Origin: Leptospiraceae bacterium
GTDB lineage: Bacteria > Spirochaetota > Leptospiria > Leptospirales > Leptospiraceae
Assembly: GCA_027485405.1 (NCBI GenBank)
Contig: JAIXRB010000172.1
Coordinates: 1 to 8,881 of the forward strand
Reading direction: 5' to 3'
DNA: 8,881 nt
A program made the translations under genes and the position numbers. The first letter of the stretch is position 1. The number at the start of each line of letters is the position of its first letter. The notes beneath the pieces are model-generated. The model did no database searches. It was not told the DNA's origin and saw only the letters and a program-made list of their open reading frames with translations. This document shows, piece after piece, positions 1-5,441 of this stretch.

Positions 1-435
1 AGCTAAAGTCTTACTCCAATTTTTGAATTCTTCCCAGGAAGAAGATATAGTATTTGCTTTAGATTTTGTTGTACAGAGTACAAGAGGAGCCGGATTCAAT
101 TCCGAGTCAGCATTGGATTTTTTTGCGATAGATTGATTCGCTATTTCCAAGTCAGCATTGGATTTGGATCCGAGGCAGTAGGAAATTTCGCGTCTTCTTC
201 CATCGAATGACTTTTGGGAGATAAGCCCTAAGTTCTTTAGTTTGGAAATGATTCGCGAAATTGTGTCGGGTTTTTTCCCAAGGAGGTTTGCGAAATAGGT
301 ATTGGATGCGAAGCATCCTTTTGCTAGGGATAGAGATCGTATCTCCGAGAGGAGATACTTTTCTGTGATGGAAAGGTTTTGGATGGATTCGATTTCTCGG
401 GGGATCCATATTCCAGTGCGATTCGAGTTTTTCAT
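1..435 (-). CDS. Plasmid/phage replication initiator, helix-turn-helix N-terminus (partial, runs off left edge)
   Basis: An open frame of 145 codons runs from an ATG at 433-435 to the first base of the window without a stop, so the C-terminus is missing. An AAGGA ribosome binding site lies 9 nt upstream of the ATG. Residues 9-36 (GIWIPREI, then LSITEKYLLSEIRSLS) and 40-45 (GCFASN) match the usual opening of plasmid and phage replication initiators. Residues 44-72, including NTYFANLLGKKPDTISRII, form a helix-turn-helix, followed by a winged-helix-like stretch with FDGRRREI at 77-84. Such proteins bind origin DNA and recruit the host replisome. Two in-frame copies of KSNAD (residues 91-95 and 106-110) reflect a DNA repeat inside the gene. 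Its proximity to parA/parB supports a replicon backbone. The family is a recognition from sequence; the exact Rep class cannot be decided without the C-terminus. Confidence 0.8.
   Translation of the reverse strand, partial: MKNSNRTGIWIPREIESIQNLSITEKYLLSEIRSLSLAKGCFASNTYFANLLGKKPDTISRIISKLKNLGLISQKSFDGRRREISYCLGSKSNADLEIANQSIAKKSNADSELNPAPLVLCTTKSKANTISSSWEEFKNWSKTLA
100..165. repeat. In-gene 21-bp direct repeat (iteron candidate)
   Basis: Positions 100-120 and 145-165 are the same 21 bases except for one mismatch (104 versus 149), with GTCAGCATTGGATTT identical in both. The copies are exactly 45 bp apart, so the repeat stays in frame in the initiator gene. Phage initiators such as lambda O carry origin iterons inside their own gene, so these may be Rep-binding iterons. 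Two copies is few, and more may lie to the left of the window. Confidence 0.45.
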
Positions 436-494
436 TTTAGGAAATCCTTATCGCGATCAAGACACGCCTCCGGCCAGGAGTTGATTCGCTATTT
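133..494. repeat. 14-bp repeat TTGATTCGCTATTT, one copy in rep and one upstream of it
   Basis: TTGATTCGCTATTT occurs at 133-146 (inside the initiator gene) and again at 481-494, about 46 bp upstream of the initiator start. The two copies have the same orientation. A site shared by the gene body and the upstream region would suit an initiator that binds its origin and represses itself. The palindrome ATCGCGAT at 450-457, just upstream of the ribosome binding site, is a second operator candidate. Function is inferred. Confidence 0.35.
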
Positions 495-897
495 TTTTTA
501 GCCATGGAAGCAAAGGTTCCCTCCCCTACTCAAAAGAGTTGGAAAAAGAAAATTCACGTCCGTTTTTCTGGATTCCTGTTTGGGTTTCCAGAGTTCTAAT
601 CAGCAAAGTGGAAGTGCTGGTCTTTCTAAGTGCCGTAAAAGACGAATACAAGTTTTGACCAAGGGATTTGATCTGTCAAGTGTAAAGAGACATATTTTTT
701 TATGTTCTCATTACGATAAAGGGGAGAATCGGGAGTTTTCAGGAGACTGCCCTGGCCAGCTTCCACACTAGCCAGGAACTTCAGAACTCTGGTGAGATAG
801 GTAGAGTATAAAAACCTGTACCGATTTGTGTACACTTTTTTTTGTTTTGGATGGAATTTTTTTTAGAATGGTACGACCAATTTTGGGCATCGAATCA

Positions 898-919
898 AAA
901 ACGAAACGCGCTTCGTTTT
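898..919 (-). terminator. Possible weak terminator hairpin downstream of parB
   Basis: A perfect 8-bp stem (AAAACGAA at 898-905, TTCGTTTT at 912-919) encloses a 6-nt loop. Read on the minus strand, the direction of the par operon, the 3' arm ends in five T. It lies about 150 bp past the parB stop codon. The stem is AT-rich, so termination strength is doubtful. Confidence 0.25.
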
Positions 920-1014
920 AGGGAAATTTGCTTTCTTATCAGAATTAAAAAAGGATTTTAGGGAAGGACTTTTGTTTCTTCTAAAACCCTTTTTGCTCAT
1001 GTCCAGAATGAGGC

Positions 1015-1065
1015 AGTGAGTCACTCCCCTCCCCTCCCTCTCGTGAGGCGTGTCCATTTTGGACA
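1015..1065. repeat. Palindrome cluster flanking a pyrimidine tract beside parB
   Basis: AGTGAGTCACT (1015-1025) is an odd-centred palindrome. It is followed by a nearly pure pyrimidine stretch to about 1042, then the perfect inverted repeat TGTCCA-TTT-TGGACA (1051-1065), which ends 8 bp before the parB stop codon. The cluster could be the centromere-like site bound by the ParB-like protein, or a replication site. This is inference from position and symmetry only. Confidence 0.3.
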
Positions 1066-1072
1066 ATTGGAT

Positions 1073-1600
1073 TCACTTGATCTTTCGGGCTTCTTTATCT
1101 AACTCTTCTGCTTTTGTTCGGAGCTTTTCGGCTTTTTCATGGATCCAGGTTTTTAAAGTTTGTTTCTCATCTTTTGGAAGCGACTTCCCTTCTTTCCAAT
1201 CCCGATAAATAAGATCCAGTGACCTTTTTGGATTCACTTCTTTCTCTTCAATCTCAGGACCTGCAAGGAGACGAAAGGCTTCTGTCAAATGTAAACCTGA
1301 GTTTACATTTGGAAGTTTGTCTCGGGAATCGAAAAGTCTGAGGTATTTGTTTGCAGTCATTCGGGAAAAAGGAAGGTTTGATTCGATCCAAGGAAGGAAG
1401 GATCCGTGAGGAAGTTCCTTTTTTTTCTTAGCAAGTATCTCTCCAATGAGAATAGCATTCTGAAGAGCATTGTTTAAGTTCGCTCCGATAGAATGATGAA
1501 GTCCTTGAATCTTTTCTATGTCTTGGTCGATGGAAGGAAGATTTGGCTTTTCTTCTCTAAGGCCCGGTCTTGTTCCAAATAAAGAATCCTTTCTGCTCAT
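1073..1600 (-). CDS. parB: ParB-like partition protein (DUF3102-type)
   Basis: This 175-residue protein lies directly downstream of parA and overlaps it by 4 nt (ATGA), so the pair is translationally coupled. Residues 22-113 resemble the DUF3102 family of plasmid and phage DNA-binding proteins: a helical segment (ALQNAILIGEILAKKKKELP, about 45-64), then HGSFLPWIE (65-73), then LPFSRMTANKYLRLF (76-90), a helix-turn-helix-like section, and a TEAFRLLAG helix at 106-114. The C-terminal 35 residues are highly charged (KAEKLRTKAEELDKEARK) and probably form a coiled coil for dimerisation. Next to a ParA ATPase, the likely role is the centromere-binding adaptor of a plasmid partition system. It is not a classical ParB with a CTPase box: no GxRR motif is visible. 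The symbol is assigned by context. Confidence 0.78.
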   Translation of the reverse strand: MSRKDSLFGTRPGLREEKPNLPSIDQDIEKIQGLHHSIGANLNNALQNAILIGEILAKKKKELPHGSFLPWIESNLPFSRMTANKYLRLFDSRDKLPNVNSGLHLTEAFRLLAGPEIEEKEVNPKRSLDLIYRDWKEGKSLPKDEKQTLKTWIHEKAEKLRTKAEELDKEARKIK

Positions 1601-2307
1601 AGCTTTATCACTTCTTTTGCCAAGGCTTGGAATTCTAAATCACCGGTAGATCCTTCTTTCAATGCCTTGCCTGAATCGGAAGCTGTGGCTATGGACTCTG
1701 ATTTATGGATAAAAGATTTTGTGAGTTTTAATCCACCTTCTCTGAGAGTATCCACTCTTTTATCCGTTACTGCTGAAGGAATTCCTATAAACGATTTTTT
1801 TTTTTTTTTTTTTTTTACTTTTGATTCCAAGATCGAGTATCCCTGGATGTTCCACCTAGAATAACCAACAGGACAAAGTATTGTATTTGCGACATGGATT
1901 CCGCAAGAAAGTTCAAAAGAAATCGCTGGAGGAGTATCTATCAAAACATAGTCGTAAGGCAGTGCTCTGAGTCCTGAATCCAAACGCAAAGGGACTGCTG
2001 TATCAAATACCAATTCGAATGCAACCTGAGAAAGTTCTGGAACGGAAGGAATAATATCTACTCCAAAGTTTGTTTGAAAAATCCCTTGGGAAATTCCGAG
2101 GGAACCTTTTAAAATCCTAGCGATATTCTTTTCTTGAATTGTTTCTACTGGTTCATTTCTCAGAAAAAAATCTGTGAGATTGTTATTGTGGTCAAGATCC
2201 AGAGCTAGAATTCGCTTCTTAGTTTTTGCCAAAGCCAAAGATAGAAAAATAGAGAGAGTGGTTTTTCCTACGCCTCCTTTTAAGGAAGCAATTGTGATGA
2301 CTTTCAT
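1597..2307 (-). CDS. parA: ParA partition ATPase with a poly-lysine insert
   Basis: This 236-residue protein is a P-loop ATPase of the ParA/MinD (SIMIBI) superfamily. The deviant Walker A box KGGVGKTT is at residues 10-17, the A' region DLDHNNNLTDFF at 37-48, and Walker B YVLIDTPP at 120-127. It lacks an N-terminal helix-turn-helix domain, so it is a short (type Ib-like) ParA. ParA binds nucleoid DNA in its ATP form and moves plasmids through its partner, here the gene it overlaps by 4 nt. Only a weak purine-rich ribosome binding site (GAAAGA) precedes the ATG. Oddly, residues 165-171 are seven lysines encoded by a run of 22 identical bases at 1795-1816, placed in the region between the ILCPV strand and the IGIPSAVTDKR strand. 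The family assignment is secure; the effect of the lysine run is unknown. Confidence 0.93.
   Translation of the reverse strand: MKVITIASLKGGVGKTTLSIFLSLALAKTKKRILALDLDHNNNLTDFFLRNEPVETIQEKNIARILKGSLGISQGIFQTNFGVDIIPSVPELSQVAFELVFDTAVPLRLDSGLRALPYDYVLIDTPPAISFELSCGIHVANTILCPVGYSRWNIQGYSILESKVKKKKKKKSFIGIPSAVTDKRVDTLREGGLKLTKSFIHKSESIATASDSGKALKEGSTGDLEFQALAKEVIKL
1795..1816. repeat. 22-nt homopolymer (A on coding strand) inside parA
   Basis: Positions 1795-1816 are 22 consecutive T on the plus strand, which is A on the parA coding strand. It encodes seven consecutive AAA lysine codons plus the last base of the preceding valine codon. Homopolymers of this length are prone to slippage in replication, transcription and sequencing. 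Confidence 0.95.
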
Positions 2308-2353
2308 GATTTAAGAATCTTTCGCTTTTGATTACAGAATTGGCAAGTAAAGA

Positions 2354-2380
2354 TTTAATTGCTCCAGTCTTACAATTAAA
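2354..2380. promoter_or_regulatory. Inverted repeat in the divergent parA / small-ORF gap (operator or parS candidate)
   Basis: TTTAATTG (2354-2361) and CAATTAAA (2373-2380) form a perfect 8-bp inverted repeat with an 11-bp spacer. It lies in the 91-bp gap between parA (minus) and the small plus-strand gene starting at 2399. The heptamer AAAGATT also appears there three times: at 2349-2355, at 2389-2395, and inverted at 2316-2322. This arrangement fits a dimeric repressor site controlling both directions, or a centromere site upstream of par. No strong promoter hexamers could be singled out. Confidence 0.5.
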
Positions 2381-2398
2381 AATAGTCCAAAGATTTGA

Positions 2399-2566
2399 AT
2401 GAAAGTGATCCATAAAAAATCCCAAAATGAATACTCGGTTTTAGGAACTGCAAAAAATTGCACCAATGGTTCTAATGACGGCCAAGTCATGGTTCTCTAT
2501 GAAAGAGAAGGGCAAAAATTCGTTCGTGAGGAAAAAGAATTTTGGGAAAAGTTCGAAACCAAATAG
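2399..2566 (+). CDS. Small DUF1653-like protein (55 aa)
   Basis: An ATG at 2399 opens a 55-codon frame ending in TAG at 2564-2566. The protein has the order EYSVLGTAKNCTNG (11-24), then QVMVLYEREGQKFVRE (29-44), then EFWEKFE (47-53). This resembles the small DUF1653 family, whose members read YxHYKGxxYxVLGxAxH...xxVVYxx...xLWVRPxxMFxExV. DUF1653 proteins are compact beta domains of unknown function, usually 60-75 residues, so this copy is slightly short at its N-terminus. It is transcribed divergently from parA with 91 bp between the starts, and may share the operator there. The ribosome binding site is weak (AAAG about 7 nt upstream). Family membership is my reading of the pattern, not a search result. 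Confidence 0.62.
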   Translation: MKVIHKKSQNEYSVLGTAKNCTNGSNDGQVMVLYEREGQKFVREEKEFWEKFETK

Positions 2567-2600
2567 ATCCCTCACTTGGCCCATAGACCTGGATTCGCTA

Positions 2601-2897
2601 CTATTCCCCTTTCTTCGCTATCGTACATTCCAACAATCGAAAGGAAAAAATGCTGAAAAATAGATAAACAATAAGCATACTTTTTAGGACTTCCGGAAAT
2701 ATTTCTTCGCCCCGGTCTTCAGCCGATTCAATGCAATTCTCTATAGATTTCTTTTCAACAGATCGATATTCTTGAAACCCATACTACAAAAGCATTGGGA
2801 AAACAATCTTTAAGAATAACTTAAAAGAAGGATGGTCCATGGGAAACTTGGATTCCCTGTAAGATGGGAAAATTAAAAAAAGCAATAATCTCTTCAT
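2601..2897 (-). pseudogene. Broken small gene with in-frame amber stop
   Basis: An ATG at 2895-2897, preceded by AAGGGA 10 nt upstream, starts a frame of 37 codons (MKRLLLFLIFPSY at the start), then TAG at 2784-2786, then 60 more open codons in the same frame ending at TAG 2601-2603. The second half is strongly protein-like: a charged segment (YRSVEKKSIENCIESAEDRG), then IFPEVLKSM, then a hydrophobic helix (LIVYLFFSIFSF). Together they would make a protein of about 98 residues with two hydrophobic segments, so a nonsense mutation is the simplest reading. The family is not recognised. It could instead be a short first ORF plus chance open frame. Confidence 0.4.
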
Positions 2898-3096
2898 GGT
2901 TATTCGTTCCCTTTGTGGTATTAATTTCAAAAGTGCTTGGATTTCAAGAAAAGAAACTTTCGCTCTAATCATCAAAAACCCTTTCTTCTTTTATTATGTC
3001 ACCTACCAGGGACAAAATTTGGAGCTGTACGAATTTTTTTCCCAAAAAAGCTGGAAATGTGTCCTATCTTTATATTACTATACAAAAGGGAAGTAA

Positions 3097-3261
3097 AAGG
3101 AAAAGGAGTCTACTGAGTGGTTTGACACGAAGCTCTGGCAATTTGCCCGGGATCTTTTGTACTCAGAAGCTAGGGTAGGGGAGGTAATTGAAAGAACCAA
3201 GGCTGAAATTCTGGAATACTCGGAAATACGTGGAACAACTCGGATAAATCCCTTTTCTTAG
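3097..3261 (+). pseudogene. Open protein-like frame without a start (relic)
   Basis: After a TAA at 3094-3096 the frame stays open for 54 codons to TAG at 3259-3261. It encodes a charged, helix-forming stretch that includes WFDTKLWQFARDLLYSEARV and GEVIERTKAEILEYSEIRG. No ATG or GTG is in frame; a TTG at 3157 would leave only 34 residues. The same frame is also open before the TAA (from 2896), so this may be the 3' end of a decayed gene. The family is not recognised. Confidence 0.33.
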
Positions 3262-3312
3262 GCATTCTAGCTTTCTAGAAATTAGGTTGTCTAAATCATG
3301 AGGAAAAAAGTA

Positions 3313-3437
3313 GGCTACGCAATCAGGTAGAAAAACGCAAAAAATTTACCAAAAGGTGGATTTTTTGGGAATAAAGCGTAACTCACGGATGAGTTCGGGA
3401 AACGAAAGCGGTTTTTGAGAACGGAATTCAGGGTCGA
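3313..3437. repeat. Diverged repeat, copy A (upstream of the three-gene cassette)
   Basis: This segment shares, in the same order, several short blocks with 5758-5881: GGCTACGCAA-like (3313), AGAAAAACG (3329-3337), ACTCAC (3381-3386), TTCGGGAAAC (3394-3403), GAAAGCG (3404-3410) and TCAGGG (3428-3433). The two segments are almost equal in length (125 and 124 bp). Copy A ends 18 bp before the start of the first cassette gene, so it may contain its promoter. Confidence 0.42.
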
Positions 3438-3455
3438 TAGGAATTAAAAAGTAAG

Positions 3456-4088
3456 ATGCAAGATATTGAATTAGAGTTCGAAGAGTTTGGTACTTCAATA
3501 GAACTTATTTCTTCATTAGGGGACAAAGAACTCTCAGATTTAGTTACGGAACTAAATAATTTACAGTTTCAGAAAGATAACAATTCGAACCAAATCGGCG
3601 ATGTGATTTCAAGGTATTTCCAGGAAGAAGAATCAAATTTAATTTTAAAAGTGCTCGGGGATTTGACTTCTTCCGTGATGGAGTTTTCCGATCTTTTTGC
3701 TCATCCTATTTCGGACATATTGGAGGACTTTTTAAAAGACAAATGCAAAGATAAGAAAATCTCTAATGCTATCGTAAAAATCATAATTCATTCACCAGCG
3801 ATTTATAAAGAAGCAAGATTAAAAAAAATTAGATCTATCAACGCCTCTAGTTTTATTGGAAGCAGAATAATATCAAGCATTAGGCCTGTCTTTGATACGG
3901 CTGAAAATTCTTTGACTGAAGATTTTCAAAGTCTTTTATTCCATGAGCTATCAATTACCTATAATGTAAAAAACGAAGAAAGGGAATTCTTTGTAACATT
4001 AGATGAAGATGACTTAAGTATTCTTTCTCGTACTATAGGCAGAGCTTTGGAGAAAAATAAAATTTTAAAGGACAAATTCGAACTATGA
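3456..4088 (+). CDS. Uncharacterised protein, first gene of a three-gene cassette
   Basis: This 210-residue soluble protein has no signal peptide or membrane segment. The N-terminus (1-60) is acidic and helical. The middle (60-125) is helical, with ILKVLGDLTSSVMEFSDLFA. The C-terminal part carries the clearest pattern: SRIISSIRPVFD (136-147), then LFHELSITYNV (161-171), then EFFVTLDEDDLSILSRTIGRALEK (177-200). I do not know a characterised family with this pattern. The ATG is followed by an uninterrupted frame; the only Shine-Dalgarno-like sequence (AGGA, 3439-3442) is rather far away. The stop codon overlaps the start of the next gene by 4 nt, so the two proteins are probably made together and may form a complex. 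Base use is AT-rich compared with the rep/par backbone, consistent with acquired cargo. Confidence 0.85.
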   Translation: MQDIELEFEEFGTSIELISSLGDKELSDLVTELNNLQFQKDNNSNQIGDVISRYFQEEESNLILKVLGDLTSSVMEFSDLFAHPISDILEDFLKDKCKDKKISNAIVKIIIHSPAIYKEARLKKIRSINASSFIGSRIISSIRPVFDTAENSLTEDFQSLLFHELSITYNVKNEEREFFVTLDEDDLSILSRTIGRALEKNKILKDKFEL

Positions 4089-4645
4089 TTAGTAGCGTTC
4101 TTGAACGGAACAATAGGTTCTTTAAAGTGGAACCGAGGAGAATGGACTCTGCCTCACAAAGGGGTAGCTCAGGCTCCCAACATCTATTTAATTATAGAAG
4201 TAATAAAAACAAAGAAAATTCTCTTCGACAAAGAGAGAAAACGAAAGAAGCTCTTACTCAATTAGCAAAGAGAATAAGTATAATAAGCAAAAAGTTTTCC
4301 ATGATCTCTAAACTTCTTAATGTTTTGGCAAATGATTCTTTAGAAAAGGAAGGCTTTATAAAACCAAGGGAAGATCTAATAGTTCCAGCAAAAAAAGTGA
4401 TTTTGGATATCTTTTCTTTTGCATATATTCTTCCATTCAATGTGAATCTTTTACCGGAGGGTGGAATAATTATCGAATTCAAAATTAAAGAGAAAAATCG
4501 CAGGATTTCTATTGAACTAAACAATGACGGAAACCATTCTATTGTAGTTTTAAAAGACAAAGAAATTTTCGAAATTTCTAAAGACTTACATGAGCACGAA
4601 ATCTACAAATTTATCGACTTAGAACTTAAAAAATTTCTAATATAA
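4085..4645 (+). CDS. Uncharacterised protein, second gene of a three-gene cassette
   Basis: This 186-residue protein starts at an ATG overlapping the previous stop codon (ATGA), which implies translational coupling. Residues 1-55 are basic, polar and probably disordered (DSASQRGSSGSQ, then NKNKENSLRQREK). Residues 56-118 are helical. The C-terminal half is a likely beta-rich domain: LPEGGIIIEFKI (123-134), RRISIELNNDGNHSIVVL (139-156), then a final helix (EIYKFIDLELKKFL). The motif of a PEGGI strand followed by a second strand ending in a DG turn recurs in uncharacterised bacterial proteins in my experience, but I know of no assigned function. No membrane segment or catalytic motif is visible. 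The disordered basic N-terminus could contact nucleic acid; that is speculation. Confidence 0.83.
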   Translation: MISSVLERNNRFFKVEPRRMDSASQRGSSGSQHLFNYRSNKNKENSLRQREKTKEALTQLAKRISIISKKFSMISKLLNVLANDSLEKEGFIKPREDLIVPAKKVILDIFSFAYILPFNVNLLPEGGIIIEFKIKEKNRRISIELNNDGNHSIVVLKDKEIFEISKDLHEHEIYKFIDLELKKFLI

Positions 4646-4649
4646 GTAA

Positions 4650-5132
4650 ATGTGCGAAAACCCAGTAGTTCCCAGTTACTTGCATCTTAATGATAAAACC
4701 TTAGATCAGGTTTTCGAAGAAAATGAAGTAGTGTTTAGAAACTTTCTTCCGATATCTGACGAGACTACTTTAATTCCAGGTGATCAAATAGATGTTAAGC
4801 GAACATCGTTCAATAGAGGAAAATATCTAGAAAAATTCGAAGATTCATTGTATTCCTTGAAGAATTACGAAGAAAAGAATAGTTATAGAATTTTTGGAAT
4901 TAGTGTAGGAGCTATAAGAAAGTTTCAGGCAAAGGTTGAAATGAGTAAAGAGAAAGATAAAGATCGAATTTACTCTTTATCCCTGATACATAATCCTGAG
5001 ACCTGTATGTATCCCCACACTGTTATCCAAGCATTCGATAATGGAATGGAAGTATCTGAAATTAAACCGAATTCCGTTAAAAATAAATATAGAACTTTTA
5101 TAGCTGAACAATCTATAATTTACCCTCCCTAA
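4650..5132 (+). CDS. Uncharacterised protein, third gene of a three-gene cassette
   Basis: This 160-residue protein starts 4 nt after the second cassette gene, with no separate ribosome binding site, so it is probably coupled to it. The most conserved-looking part is the C-terminus: SLSLIHNPETCMYPHTVI (109-126), then a lysine-rich segment SVKNKYRTFIAEQSIIYPP (142-160). The H-N-P...P-H-T arrangement (H114, P116, C119, H123) could bind a metal or act in catalysis, but I cannot identify an enzyme family. The N-terminal half is acidic with LHLNDKTLDQVF (11-22). There is no membrane segment. It is the last gene of the cassette, and an antisense relic begins right at its stop codon. Confidence 0.83.
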   Translation: MCENPVVPSYLHLNDKTLDQVFEENEVVFRNFLPISDETTLIPGDQIDVKRTSFNRGKYLEKFEDSLYSLKNYEEKNSYRIFGISVGAIRKFQAKVEMSKEKDKDRIYSLSLIHNPETCMYPHTVIQAFDNGMEVSEIKPNSVKNKYRTFIAEQSIIYPP

Positions 5133-5441
5133 ACTTCTAATCACAGCAAATAGCCGTTCCTTCTCGGTCCTATTCAGTTCCAGATTCTTTCCCACTATTT
5201 CTTTCAATTCAGGATTTTTCTCGAGAATTCTAAATCTTCGCTGATTTGCATTTGTTAGGGTATTCTCCAGTTCCATTTCGTCATCACCGGTAAATAGCCA
5301 ATGAGGCGGGTTTTGTAGGTTTTTTCAATAAGTAGACCAGTGGTGCGGGACATCTGGGAACGGCAAGACAGAAATTGGTTCACCGAGCTTCCGCGGAGGT
5401 ATAGGGATGCAGTTAATCTTGCTCTTCAATTTTAAAAATCT
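5123..5441 (-). pseudogene. Truncated, interrupted minus-strand gene relic beside the cassette
   Basis: From an ATG at 5274-5276 the minus strand reads a strongly protein-like, charged sequence of about 51 residues (MELENTLTNANQRRF, LEKNPELKEIVGKNLELN, RTEKERLFAVIRSLGR). It then runs into the antisense of the third cassette gene, where it loses this character. Upstream of the ATG the same frame continues through PPHWLFTGDDE to a TGA at 5325-5327, and stays open beyond it to a TAG at 5442-5444 (with EPISVLPFPDVPHHW). A GGTGA lies 6 nt upstream of the ATG, so a short gene starting at 5276 is possible. I read it as the 5' part of a gene cut by arrival of the cassette. The family is not recognised, and the 5328-5441 part could instead code on the plus strand. 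Confidence 0.4.

Larger units (their letters stand above)
436..1072. other. Gene-poor region between rep and parB: possible origin or partition DNA
   Basis: I see no convincing gene here. Open frames exist on both strands (for example 485-658 plus, which has no usual start except an internal TTG, and 626-835 minus), but none has a good start with a ribosome binding site or a recognisable family. Structures present: inverted repeat CCTGGC/GCCAGG at 751-756 and 771-776; TGTAC/GTACA hairpin-like sequence near 817-834 followed by a run of eight or more T; hairpin AAAACGAA/TTCGTTTT at 898-919; and a cluster of palindromes around a pyrimidine tract at 1015-1065. The position between initiator and partition genes suits replication or partition sites. 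Confidence 0.5.
2567..3455. other. Gene-poor region with gene relics
   Basis: No intact gene is convincing in these roughly 890 bases. The minus strand holds a protein-like frame broken by an amber codon (2601-2897). The plus strand holds an open frame without a start codon (3097-3261). The last part (3313-3437) resembles the segment upstream of the TIR-like gene. Overlapping short frames on both strands at 2784-3096 cannot all be real, and I prefer the minus-strand frame up to 2897 because it has a ribosome binding site. Confidence 0.5.

Noticed and set aside
152..484. Open frames 152-409 (minus) and 302-484 (plus)
   Set aside because: Both are out-of-frame or antisense readings of the initiator gene, whose own frame (1-435 minus) gives a recognisable helix-turn-helix protein.
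485..658. Plus-strand open frame of 57 codons with a hydrophobic stretch
   Set aside because: It has no ATG or GTG start near its beginning, and the only TTG lacks a spaced ribosome binding site. Possible, but not enough to call.
817..848. TGTAC/GTACA hairpin followed by a T run, as a plus-strand terminator
   Set aside because: The stem is only 5 bp and no plus-strand gene ends upstream of it.
580..1066. Open frames 580-771 (plus), 626-835 (minus) and 863-1066 (minus)
   Set aside because: They have no recognised family and no good ribosome binding site, and they overlap one another or low-complexity sequence; they are not supported as genes.
1667..1864. Plus-strand frame with a poly-phenylalanine run
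   Set aside because: Antisense of parA; the poly-F is the complement of the poly-lysine homopolymer.
2219..2425. Minus-strand frame across the parA start
   Set aside because: Out-of-frame overlap with parA and antisense to the DUF1653-like gene; its C-terminal basic run comes from the P-loop sequence.
2466..2663. Plus-strand frame of 65 codons
   Set aside because: Overlaps the better-supported 2399-2566 gene in another frame and is antisense to the 2601-2897 relic.
2864..2968. Tiny plus-strand frame with a hydrophobic segment (MGKLKKAIISSWLFVPF...)
   Set aside because: Antisense to the start of the minus-strand relic, with no ribosome binding site; hydrophobic readings are common opposite such sequence.
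4258..4560. Minus-strand frame of 100 codons
   Set aside because: Fully antisense to the second cassette gene, which has the coupled start and better protein character.
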